The notes under the pieces: generated by a model
What the model saw: the letters and a program-made list of their open reading frames with translations, nothing else
The model's database searches: none
What the model was told of the DNA's origin: nothing
Part shown: piece after piece, positions 1 through 9,840 of the stretch
Layout of the letters: the number at the start of each line of letters is the position of its first letter
Numbering within the stretch: the first letter of the stretch is position 1
Source: Lampris incognitus
Lineage: Eukaryota; Chordata; Actinopteri; Lampriformes; Lampridae
Assembly: GCF_029633865.1 (NCBI RefSeq)
Contig: NC_079219.1
Location: 52,475,121 to 52,539,120, forward strand
Direction of reading: 5' to 3'
DNA length: 64,000 nucleotides
Made by a program: the position numbers and the translations under genes

Positions 1-404
1 GGACTCAAACCCGAACTGTTGCTGCAGGCCTGGCCCAGTGGTATATACACCTAGCTAAATGACCAGGATGACTTGGTATCAACTTTGTTGCCTTTTTTAG
101 GGGGTAGTTGTTAGAAAACCTGGGGTGAAAATATCAGGGTAGATTGATAATGGAGATTTTTTATGCAGAGGTTGAATTAAATTCTGGCGTCTGACTGTCG
201 TGGCTTCATGGCTTCAGTCGTTGCGTCCGATACAGAAGCTGTGTTGAGGCGCTTTAGATGGAGGAAACACCAGCAGATCTCCCTCAGTGTTGGTCATTAA
301 AGAGGCTTTCTCTGTGATTATGCATCCAAAACGCTTGTGAAAATATTTCCTCAATCTCTTACTGTATATTAGTTACTATTATTCATTTTTTTGATTTGAT
401 TTTA
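1..404. other. Noncoding sequence, nothing recognised
   Basis: No reading frame, repeat family or RNA gene is recognisable here. The stretch is ordinary mixed-composition DNA running up to the first SINE nest. Confidence 0.5.
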
Positions 405-576
405 ATTTTGATATACTTTAACGATCCCTGTAGGGAAATTGTTTCTCTGCATTTAACCCATCCTAGCTGTGTAGCTAGGAGCAGTGGGCGGCTGCCGTGC
501 AGCACTCGGGGACCAACCCCAGTTCGTCTTGCTCAGGGGCACAGACAGGCGTATTAACCCTAACATGCATGTCTTT
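405..576 (-). repeat. 3' part of a split tRNA-derived SINE (family C here)
   Basis: On the minus strand this is the distal part of a SINE also seen complete at 24417 and 49453 on the plus strand. It shares the 'tagctacacagctagga' segment, the 'ccctacagggatc' motif and the 'gttagggttaatac' segment. It is cut off at the motif catgcatgtcttttt (from 564), where two other SINEs begin. The remaining head resumes at 1430. Family letters in this annotation are mine, not database names. Confidence 0.7.
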
Positions 577-1016
577 TTTTTTGGGGGGGGGGGTTTCCTC
601 CCCTTTTCCCCCCAATTGTACTTGGCCAATTACCCTGTTTTCCGAGCCGTTGCTGCTCCACCCCCTTCGCCGATCCGGAAAGGGCTGCAGACTACCACAT
701 GCCTCCTCCAATACATGTGGGGTCGCCAGCCGCTTCTTTTCACCTGACAGTGAGGGGTTTCGCCAGGGGGACGTAGCACGTGGGAGGATCACACTATTCC
801 TCCCAGTTCCCCCTCCCCCCGAGCAGGTGCCCCGACCGACCAGAGGAGGCGCTAGTGCAGCGGCCAGGACACACACCCACATCTGGCTTCCCACCTGCAG
901 ACACGGCCAATTGCGTCTGTAGGGATGCCCGACCAAGCTGGAGGTAACACAGGGATTCAAACCAGTGATCCTCGTGTTGGTAGGCAACGGAATAGACCGC
1001 TACGCTACCTGGATGC
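577..1016 (-). repeat. tRNA-derived SINE, family A, copy 1
   Basis: Read on the minus strand, the head starts near 1016 with a tRNA-like promoter: an A-box-like 'gtagcggtctattccg' and a B-box-like 'ggtttgaatcc'. A body follows with 'gacacaattggccgtgtctg' style segments and a tail 'acaattggggggaaaagg'. Four other copies lie at 3335, 7221, 23636 and 50382. It is inserted in the family C SINE. The site copy catgcatgtc occurs on both sides (564 and 1017), consistent with target-site duplication by LINE-driven retrotransposition. Confidence 0.75.
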
Positions 1017-1429
1017 CATGCATGTCTTTTTTTTTTTTTTTATAAATTTATTTCTGATTTTTCCCTTTTTTTCTCCCAATTTAGTGGCCAATTGATCCCT
1101 ATTTTAATTCAAACACCCACCCTCGTATTGCATGCGTTCGCCAACTGCATCTCTCCGGCCGGCAGTCTCGAAGGAAAGCGCCTCCCCACTTTCGTGACAA
1201 GGCGAATCCAAGCCGAACCACTGTTTTTCCGACACACACAGAGACGCATTCACATGACGAACACAAGCCGACTCCGCCCCCCTCCCGAAGACAGCGTTGC
1301 CAATGATTGCTGCTTCATCGAGTCCGGCCATAGTCGGATCTGACGAGACCGGGGCGCGAACCCCAGTCCCCAGTGGGCAACTGCATCGACACCAAGCCGA
1401 TGCTTAGACCGCTACGCCACCGCGGACCT
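1017..1429 (-). repeat. tRNA-derived SINE, family B
   Basis: This is a different SINE on the minus strand. The head near 1428 reads 'gtggcgtagcggtctaagca', with a B-box-like 'ggttcgcgcc' region near 1350. The tail towards 1040 ends in a long A/T tract. The site sequence atgcatgtctttt flanks it at 1018 and 1430, so it is nested next to family A within family C. No second copy of this family is seen in the window. Confidence 0.65.
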
Positions 1430-1615
1430 ATGCATGTCTTTTTGATGGTGGGGGAAACCGGAGCACCCGGAGAAAACCCACCACAGACAAGGGGAGAACA
1501 TGCAAACTCCACACAGAGGACGACCTGGGATGACCTCAAGGTTGAACGACCCCGCTGCTCGAACCCAGGACCTTCTTGCTGTGAGGCGACAGCGCCAACC
1601 ACTGCGCCACCGTGC
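1430..1615 (-). repeat. 5' (head) part of the split family C SINE
   Basis: On the minus strand this gives the tRNA-like head 'cggcacggtggcgcagtggt', the B box 'gggttcgagc' and the 'tgtgtggagtttgcatgttc' segment. These are the parts missing from the piece at 405-576. Together the two pieces make one complete SINE interrupted by families A and B. Confidence 0.75.
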
Positions 1616-1632
1616 CGCAGTGGTTGGCGCTG
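1590..1632. repeat. Perfect 17-bp inverted repeat at SINE head
   Basis: Bases 1590-1606 (cagcgccaaccactgcg) are the exact reverse complement of 1616-1632, with a 9-nt spacer. The right arm duplicates the SINE head in opposite orientation, so this may be the scar of a second, inverted head fragment. Confidence 0.8.
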
Positions 1633-2793
1633 TGGTTATTTATCGTTAAGTAATAGTCTGTTCCATCACCAACCTCCATGAGAGTTGACAAGGTGCTTTC
1701 AGAGGGAGCAGTGGGAAGACTCGACCATTGTGGACCAAACCGGACCAAGAGAAGTGTCGGTTCAGGGAGAGATTAAATTCCAAATGCAAACGTTAACAAC
1801 AAGTCCGTCGTCCCTTTCCCACCCACCTCCAGTGATGACCGAGGACCGGGGTCTTTCTGTCTGTCTGTAGTGAGGCAACAACTGCCCCGGTTCTCTTCCC
1901 CCGGTGTTTGTTTGCTAATTTAGCAGCAGCATTTCACAATGACGCTTCAATCAGCGCGGGGCTGTTATCAGTTATGCAAAAAAAGAAAAAGACCATCGCT
2001 CATAAAGCGTGTGCGTGGCGTGCATGCTGTCGCCTGTTCGGCGGTGAAGCAATTCATATAAATGACAATGAGGAGATGCAAAACCCAAACGGCTCTGCAC
2101 ACAAAGACACAAGGCCTCTCATCCTCCATTTAAATGTTGGCTTTCTGATTTCCTCCTCAATGGGAGGCTTAAGTGATAGCAGCGTATAAGGCCTGAGCCT
2201 TCAACTCAAGACAATGACAGCTTTCAGAGTTAAAGTGCTCATTGAGATGCTAAAATATCGGCCGCAATTATTTAGTTCTCTGAAGACACTTGAAAGTTTC
2301 TCCTCTGACACATGTTAATGGACGCCACTGAAGTGCTGTTTATTTCACAGCGGTCGTCCCCTTTACTGCCAAATAAAAAGAGGAGGGGAATGAGGAAATA
2401 TAGGCCCGGCCTTTGTCAGCCTCCTCTGTTCCGTCTCCTTTTCATGTCAATTCTCATGTTTCCCTGCAAATCGCTGACTTATTCTGCACCCCAAAACAAC
2501 CGGATATAAAAACAGCTTCTTTCCGGGGGGCTGTCATTCAAATGAATGCTTAATACTGTCAAATAAATCCAACCGTGTTGTATATGCTGTACTGTACATT
2601 GTACATCTACCTCAGGCATGTATGTGAGTAACCTGCTAACATCTATTTCAGCATCTCCGATATATTCTCTGCACCACTGCACCTGATCACCTCTTATTTC
2701 ACCTGTATGAGTCAGTCCTTGAGTATATATCTGAAGATTGTTGTGTTGTAGTGTTGTTATTCTATGTTGAGTACACTGAGAGAGCCACAAAAC
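1633..2793. promoter_or_regulatory. Noncoding block; candidate conserved element about 1900-2510
   Basis: There are no recognisable repeats or exons. From about 1900 to 2510 the sequence is complex and AT-balanced, with several TAAT-type and octamer-like words (for example 'ttatgcaaa', 'ccatttaaatg'). This composition is typical of teleost enhancers around developmental genes. The call rests on sequence appearance and gene-desert location only. Confidence 0.25.
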
Positions 2794-2879
2794 CAGAGTC
2801 ACCATGAGTTGGCCATGTAGGTTTGCACACACATGGAATATGTGTGTGCAAACCTACATGGCCAATAAACATGACTCTG
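2794..2879. repeat. Long near-perfect palindrome (hairpin)
   Basis: Bases 2809-2833 are the exact reverse complement of 2841-2865 (25 bp) around a 7-nt loop (tggaata). The flanks also pair: cagagtc (2794-2800) with gactctg (2873-2879), giving a stem with one interior bulge. It is not obviously part of a repeat family in this window. Confidence 0.9.
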
Positions 2880-2924
2880 CACCTCTCCATTAGAGAAGCT
2901 TATTTTGCAAGGTTCTCCAAATGA

Positions 2925-2926
<2 letters not shown>

Positions 2927-2990
<64 letters not shown>
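2927..2990. repeat. (TG)n microsatellite
   Basis: An uninterrupted run of 32 TG units. Confidence 0.97.
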
Positions 2991-2992
<2 letters not shown>

Positions 2993-3334
2993 TTAACCAC
3001 ATGTTGCTGCATTACGCTGAACCACAGCCACTGACCAGCTGAACATCACTGACCTAAAGTGTGATTGTAGCATACTTGAATTATTCCACGAAGAGGCGAT
3101 GGTGTCATTGGAACTATGTAAGAAATGACACACACTCAAATTCAGCTTTAGAAGGCTGAAAGACGTTCTTTCAGGACAGTTCTATCATTAGAAAACCAAA
3201 TAAATAATAATGAATAAATAGAAATAAATGTGAAGATAACTGCTGAGGCCTGGCTCTGTGCTACGGCACTGTGGTATTGTTGCATAAGCCAAAAGTCTTT
3301 AGCCCATATGGAATAGCTTTGCACATTTGTTTGA
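2991..3334. other. Noncoding, nothing recognised
   Basis: Mixed-composition DNA without a repeat or coding signal. Confidence 0.5.
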
Positions 3335-3833
3335 CAAAAGTTGATTTTTTTTCTGCCCCCTCCCACACCCACACCCACAAACACACACCCTTTTTCTCCC
3401 CAATTGTCAATTGTATCCGGCCAATTACCCCACTCTTCCAAGCCGTCCTGCTCGCTGCTCCACCCCCTCTGCCGATCCGGGGAGGGCTGCAGACTACCAC
3501 ATGCCTCCTCTGATACATGTGGAATCGCCAGCCGCTTCTTTTCACCTGACAGTGAGGAGTTTCGCCAGGGGGGATGTAGTGCGTGGGAGGATCACGCTAC
3601 CCCCCCCAGTTCCCCCTCCCCAAACATGCGCCCCGACTGACCAGAGGAGGCGCTAGTGCAGCGACCAGGACACATACCCACATTCGGCTTCCCACCCGCA
3701 GACACGGCCAATTGTGTCTGTAGGGATGCCCGACCAAGCCAGAGGTAACACGGGGATTCAAACCGGCGATCCCCGTGTTAGTAGGCAACGGAATAGACCG
3801 CCACGCCACCCGGACACCCTCAAAAGTTAATTT
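3335..3833 (-). repeat. tRNA-derived SINE family A, copy 2, with target-site duplication
   Basis: The same family as 577-1016 on the minus strand, with head near 3818 and tail near 3350. Direct repeats caaaagttgattt (3335) and caaaagttaattt (3821) flank it and differ at one base. The tail has an added C/A-rich patch (3357-3390). Confidence 0.85.
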
Positions 3834-4718
3834 CTACATCAGAATAAAACATCCTCTTATATTTTAAGTGCACTACAGGAAAGTGTCAAAGGAAAGAACC
3901 AAACATAGCCCTGTAGCAAATGAAGCAGCAGAGGAGTTCAGCAGTTTCAATGGGTTAGTCACACAAACTCTGCGAAGTTATTGAAAACTTCACCGAACCT
4001 GAGATCTCGGGCGGCGGTGTTACTTTTGGTACGACCTGTATCCCTTCACACATGTTGCAGATATTTCAATGCAAATTGCATACAACGATCCGACTGTTCT
4101 GGATCTGAGAGTCCACTGATTGTGCTTGCAAAACGAAATGCTGCATTTATTTTTTTTTGAAGGACATCAGCTCCATTACAGCATCAATTTGCCAATCAGC
4201 CAGGTTGATGGCTGTGTTGTGTATAACTTTCAGAGGTGCTGATTATTTTCTGCCTTTTCTACTCAGGCTCCCTCCAGCAGCACCAAATCAGCCGTCCAAC
4301 CCCACATGAAAACGCTCCCTGCAATCAGGGTCACGTTTGTTCTGTGAAAATGTGGCTGAACCATTAGCTGATTTCGTGATAAAAAGATATTGCAGACATC
4401 CCGTGTGGTGGTTTTAAAAGAAGTGTTGGTTGCAAACACTGCTGATTGACTCTAATCAGCAAAAACCCTTCTTACAGCATATCGGACCGGCCCGAAAGCA
4501 GGGCTCACTGGTGAGTGGTTGAGTAGGAGGCCTGGTGAATTGAGAAATATAGAAATATTTAGTCTTTCAGCATGCATTGTCAATATAAAGTGTTGCTTCC
4601 CATAATGCACTTGAAAAAAATGCTCTCAAATAAGATGTGAGCCGGATGGAGTGTTTATATTCAGAATGACATGCGTCTACTTCTCTCTGCTCCCCGTCAC
4701 CCACAGCACTTCCTTTAA
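3834..4718. other. Noncoding, nothing firmly recognised
   Basis: Complex AT-balanced sequence with no exon or repeat match. A TTAA (4715-4718) immediately precedes the piggyBac-like element. Confidence 0.4.
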
Positions 4719-5820
4719 ACCAGAACGACCAAGGCGGTCATTTTGACCATTTGGCTTTTCAGAGTTTAATACCTTTGTGAAAAATAAAGATACAGACCTG
4801 CCGCCCCCTGAATTCTCTTAAAATTGACTATATTTGCATCGAAATTAGTTTTAGATCAGTTGCACAAAAAAGTTATAAGATTTACCTAAAACGACCACGA
4901 GCGGTCAAAATGACAGCTCGTAATTTGCGCGTCATCGTGCGCGTCATGTCACTATTTATGACGCGTGTTGGTCGCGTCATTTCCTTCGTGAAGTTCATTG
5001 CTGTGTCCCAGAAACACACTAGCGTCCTCCAGTGCAGAGTAACAGTCTAAACTTGATGTTTGATTATCTCCAACATGTCTGGTTACAGACACCATTACAG
5101 ACACACCATGAATACCACTGACACGTAGTATTTACAGGCGCTGGACAGTGGCCATTTTAAATTGTTTGAAAAATAGTATTAAAGTTGTTAAAATGTTAAT
5201 TTTGGTGTCAGTTAGTTTCATAACAGACCTACTAACATATTTAATGTATTAATATCTCAACTGGGTATTTATCTTGACAGAATATCGAGTTTAAAAACAG
5301 TGGCGGTCATTTTGACCGCCCACGGTCGTTCTAGTAGTTTTTAAGTTCCAGTCGTTGTTTGGGACTTTTTCAATATTTATTTTCAGTTCTTTTTTTTTTT
5401 AAAACATTTCCCGTTTTATAGGCCTTGTTACATTTGTTGGATTAGGAATATGTGTTTTCTGTTTATTCAAGTTGGACCATGTCTCTGAATTTTAAAAAAT
5501 AGTATTAGTTGTTAAAATGTTCATTTTGGTGTCAGTCATTTCCTAACAGACTAACTAATATTAACATATTGTAACGAGCATGAATGAGTAGACTCGCTAG
5601 CGTGTTGGCTGACGGGTCAGACCCTTTATCGACTAGTTAATGTAGTCGCCCATGGTGTGGGAGACCCGGGTTCGCGCCCCGGCTGCGGCGATTCCCGGCT
5701 GCCCCAAGTTTGCTGCAATGCATTAATATCTCAACTGGGTATTTATCTTGACAGGATATAGAGTTTAAAAGCCGGCAGTCATTTTGACCGCCCATGGTCG
5801 TTTTAGGTAGGAGAGAAATC
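4719..5820 (+). mobile_element. Non-autonomous piggyBac-like element, copy 1
   Basis: The left end 'cagaacgaccaaggcggtca' follows a TTAA. The right end near 5806 reads 'gaccgcccatggtcgtttta', so the termini are inverted copies of an aacgaccacggcggtca motif. The palindromic core cggtcattttgaccg recurs at about 4735, 4905, 5303 and 5776. The segment ending at 5333 is repeated by the one ending at 5806, so the 3' module is duplicated. No long transposase frame survives. TTAA use and termini suggest piggyBac; the superfamily call is inference. Confidence 0.55.
5570..5715 (+). repeat. tRNA-related SINE fragment inserted in piggyBac-like copy 1
   Basis: It breaks the sequence that runs 'ctaacatatgtaatgcatt' in the second copy (about 9042). 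It contains a B-box-like 'cgggttcgcgcccc' and an upstream 'ctagcgtgttggctgacggg' that could be an A-box region. It lacks an A-rich tail, so it may be a truncated or 3'-divergent SINE. Confidence 0.5.
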
Positions 5821-7220
5821 CCATGCAAAACAACACGCTTTCCGAAAGTGGAAATCTCTCTTGATAATAGACGGGAGCATTTGCGACATTAAACCTTGTA
5901 GTCTTGAAGAGCCACAGCCAAACACACGAACAGAACACATCACAAGTATTGGCTTGTGTCAGGATGTGCAGAACAGGTCTGACAGAGACGGGTCTGACGC
6001 CAGGCTCCTGCTGCACCGTCTGGCTTTATTGCAGGTTAAAACACCGCGGTGCCACAGCTTCAGGCTATTCTCACACTAACGCTGCGGTTTAAAGCACCGC
6101 AGTAAATTTTGATCCTGAAACTGCAGCATTGTTTGTCTTATAAAAGGTAAAACATCTCGCACTAGTGACTTATCAAGCATGCACAGTTACCTAATTTCCT
6201 TTGCTGCTGCAAACCTCTCATATTTTACCTGTACTGTGTGTACTACTCATATTCAGATTTTTTTGTTAATTTATACTTTTATATTTGAGGAAATTGAAAT
6301 GTCCAATAGAGAACGTATTCATGATGCTTTTCTTGATTTTTGTCTCTAAGCATCACAATGAGCACCGGATGAAAATCCTGGTTTTAGGAACCCGGACCTG
6401 GCAAACAAAACATACTGCTCTGATTCTCACCCAATGAGCCTTGGTATCGAGGCAGCTCAAATCACAGAACACAAAAATTCTGGTTTGCATTGAACTAGAC
6501 AAAGACGGTGCAGGACCGATGACTAGAGGCTATGAGAGAGAGAGACAGGCACTTCCTGCATCCTGTGGCCGATGGGCTCTGCGAGGGGGCCTCACCTGGA
6601 CTGTAATCAGGAAGGGCTGATCACAAGGGAAGGGAGTGGAGCGAATTCCGCCTGTCCTACTTCAAACATGGCAGGGCAGTAAATCAGACAGGTAGGACCA
6701 TCCGAGGCAGCCCACTCATTCCTCATGTGTGCAGCTTTTGTCCCCTAAGGGGCAGGAAACAAGTATGCCAACAATGCCGCCAGACAACACTCTGCAGCCG
6801 TTTCGCCATTCATAACCCCTTTTACCACGCGGATGCGGATGGACGGCATGTGTATGGGCGAGCTGTGCCTGTGGGGGTGTTTCAAGAAATAAATTCCCCA
6901 AATAGTGTCAAAAATATCTAATCTCCAAATAAATCTATCAACGAGCGATGACAGTTGAGTGTTTGGAGACACAACGTGCTACTTGCTGGCCGTTTAGCTT
7001 GTGATGTGGAAGAATGTTGAATTAAAGGTACATCGTCACTGTTAGTGGAAAGCTGTGAGTAACATCGTGAAAATCAACTTGTCTTGTGCTGTCAGAATGA
7101 TTCAAGGGAGGTCAAAACTTAGTTTTAAAAGATGTCGGGTTTTTTCTGAAGCATGTCTGGGGTTGTGTCTGTAAGATCTGCCCACCAAAAACTTCCAGAA
7201 AGAACTCAAAAAATGCACTT
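5821..7220. other. Noncoding, nothing firmly recognised
   Basis: The first ~20 bases after the piggyBac-like right end still resemble those after copy 2 ('gaaatccc'), so that element may extend slightly. The rest holds no repeat or coding signal I can name. Confidence 0.4.
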
Positions 7221-7624
7221 AAACTTTGATACAACTTACAGGCGTCCAGGTAGTGTGGCGGTCTATTCCGTTGCCTACCAACGTGGAGATCGCCTGATCG
7301 AATCCCCACGTTACCTCCGGCCTGGTCGGGCGTCCCTACAGACACAATTGGCCGTGTCTGCGGGTGGGAAGCTGGATGTGGGTATGTGTCCTGGTCGGGG
7401 CGCCTGTTCGGAGGGGAGGGGGAACTGGGGGGAATAGCGTGATCCTGCCACCCGCTACGTCCCCCTGGTGAAACTCCTCACTGTCAGGTGAAAGGAAGCG
7501 GCTGGTGACTCCACATATATCGGAGGAGACGTGTGGTAGTCTGCAGCCCTCCCCGGATCAGCAGAGTGGGTGGAGTAGAGACAATTGGGGAGAAAAAGGG
7601 GGAAAACAAACTTTGATACCACTT
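7221..7624 (+). repeat. tRNA-derived SINE family A, copy 3, with target-site duplication
   Basis: Plus-strand copy with head at 7241 ('ggcgtccaggtagtgtggcg'), B box near 7297 ('ctgatcgaatcc') and tail near 7600. Direct repeats aaactttgataca (7221) and aaactttgatacc (7608) flank it. Compared with the other copies it lacks about 25 bases in the middle, after 'gtcctggtcg' (7388-7397). Confidence 0.85.
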
Positions 7625-8522
7625 GTTCTAAGTTGAAATATAACGTTAGCAACTTAGCATCATCATTTCCGTCTCATAACTGGCCGTGAATTTGGCCGTC
7701 TAACGTTACAAGAGGGTGAAAAATAGGAGTAAAAAGTCCACAGGATGATGGACTAAACACACTACTCACTCCTTTGTAGGTCAGAACCGTGTGTTGCGGT
7801 GCACCCAGTCGGTCTGACATTCACTTTATTTCCGTTGTGAAACAGGGAAACATCCAGCACACCTCCCACGCTGCATTTGAGTGTGCAGCGCCAACCCAGA
7901 TTCAATCTCCTGTCGACTTTGCGCTCCTTGTCGTCCAACAAATGTTATTCCATAATTGCACATTTGTGGCTGTGCCTTCCCAGAAAAGACACCACACCAA
8001 ACAGTGATTGTGTATCGCACTAGAAACAAATACATTTCCACCAATTCATACAAAAGGAAGAGAAAGTTATGGCGACACTGAACAGTTTTACTGTATCTCC
8101 AAAAAGAAGAGTGTGTTATCGGCGGGATGTCTTAATATTTACACAATCCCATCAGACGAGCGAGCGGAGGGGAGAAATGAATGAGAGGAGCATCAAGGTC
8201 ACCGCGCTGCCTCAAGGCCTCTACTTTACATGGCCGCATATCAAATGAAGGCCTTCAATCAAGTCAGATTGGGTGGATGGACTGTGTGTCCACCAGCAGC
8301 GAGCACCGAGAGTGATGGCCGAGAAATAAATCCGTCAGAGGAAAAGGGGGGGAAAAGGCGAGTTTCCTGGTGAGAACAACAAGCTTTCTAGATGGACCGC
8401 ATGGGGCTCCGTGTCCTCACAACACAGAGGGTTTTGGGCGCTTTTAATAAAGCAGCCGTGTTACTCCGTCTTTCACCACGGGGCCCTTTCTAGAACGGTC
8501 ACAATACTCATCCGTAATCTTT
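7625..8522. promoter_or_regulatory. Noncoding; candidate conserved element about 8100-8500
   Basis: 7625-8090 shows nothing specific. 8100-8500 is complex and repeat-free, with motifs such as 'aatatttacacaatccc' and 'catatcaaatgaaggcc', and resembles teleost noncoding conserved elements in composition. No conservation data are available here. Confidence 0.22.
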
Positions 8523-9840
8523 TCTAACTAGAACGACCACGGCGGTCACTTTGACCGTTTTGGATTTTCAAAGTTTAATAACTTTGTGGTGGGGGGAGGG
8601 GGAGAGATACAGACCTGCCGCGCCCTGGATGCTCCTAAAATTGCATATATTTGCATTAAAATGAGTTTTAGAGCAATTGCACAAAAAAGTTATGATAAGA
8701 TCTACCGAAAACGACCACGAGCAGTCAAAATGACCGTGCGTAATTTGCGCGTCATGTCACTATTTATGACGTGTGTTGGTCGCGTCATTTCCTTCGTGAA
8801 GTTCATTGCCGTGTACTAGAAACACACTAGCGTCCTCCAGTGCAGAGTAATAGTCTAAACTTGATGTTTGATTATTGCCAACATGTCTGGGGACAGACGC
8901 CGTGAGACGCACCATGACTACCACCGAGGTGTTGCAGTATTTACAGGCGTTGGACAGCGACCATTTTAAATTGTTTGAAAAATAGTATTAAAGTTGTTAA
9001 AATGTTAATTTTGTTGTCAGCTAGTTTCATAACAGACATACTAACATATGTAATGCATTAATATCTCAATTGGGTATTTATCTTGACAGAATATAGAGTT
9101 TAAAAACCGTGGAAGGTCATTTTGATGGCCCATGGTCATTGTAGTTCTGGTCGTTGTTTGGGACTGTTTCAATACTGATTTTCAGTTGTTTGTTTTTTTT
9201 TACATTTCACGTCTTATAGGCCTTGTTAGGTTTGTTAGATTAGCAATATGTGTTTTCCGTTTTGTTTTTCATCATCATATTCTTCATAAATTTTATAATT
9301 CCAGTATAATTGTGTTACCCTCTTTCAATGTTGTATTTTGTAAATAGTGTAAACACAACATCCGTTGCACGTTGTCCGTCTTGGGAGAGAGATCCTCCTC
9401 GGTTGCTCTCCCTGAGGTTTCCTCCTATTTTTCCTCCCTGTTAAAGGGATTTTTTTTAGGGAGTTGTTCCGTACCCCATATGAGGGTCTAAAGACAGGAT
9501 GTTGTGTTGCTGTAAAGCCCCTTGAGACAAATTTGTAATTTATGATATTGGGCTATACAAATAAAATTGACTTGACCTTTTCAGGTAATATTTTTCAATT
9601 TCAATACTTTTTCAATTTTGCTATTCAAGTTCGACCATGTCTCTCTGAAGTTTAAATTGTTTAAAATATTGTTATCGTTGTTAAAACGCTAATTTTGGCG
9701 TCAGTTTCATAACAGACACACTAACATATGCAATGCATTATATCTCAACTGGGTATTTATCATGACAGAATATAGGGTTTAAAAACCGGCTGTCATTTTG
9801 ACCGCCCGTGGTCGTTTTAGGTAGGCGTGAAATCCCGGTC
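8523..9840 (+). mobile_element. Non-autonomous piggyBac-like element, copy 2
   Basis: It is collinear with the copy at 4719 over the left terminus (8523), the internal 'cacgagcagtcaaaatgacc', the 'cactatttatgacg' segment and the 3' module. The 3' module again occurs twice, ending near 9137 and 9836. An ATG at 8914 opens 16 codons (MTTTEVLQYLQALDSD) that look like a relic of a transposase start before the frame ends. An LINE-like tail (about 9255-9575) interrupts the second module. The duplicated 3' module predates both copies, because both have it. Confidence 0.55.
9255..9578 (+). mobile_element. 3' tail of an L2-like LINE
   Basis: It contains the block 'ttgctctccctgaggtttcc', the run 'gtaaagccccttgagacaaa' and the end 'ttgggctatacaaataaaat', known to me as the 3' UTR end of abundant fish L2-like LINEs and the SINEs that borrow it. 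No reverse transcriptase frame is present, so this is a 5'-truncated copy. It sits inside piggyBac-like copy 2 and is absent from copy 1. Confidence 0.6.

Noticed and set aside
2809..2865. Confident microRNA gene
   Set aside because: The stem is perfect and the loop only 7 nt, unlike typical pre-miRNAs; kept as a palindrome with an open question.
5650..5690. Functional tRNA gene
   Set aside because: Only a B-box-like half is clear; no full cloverleaf. It is part of a SINE fragment. The same holds for the heads of families A, B and C.
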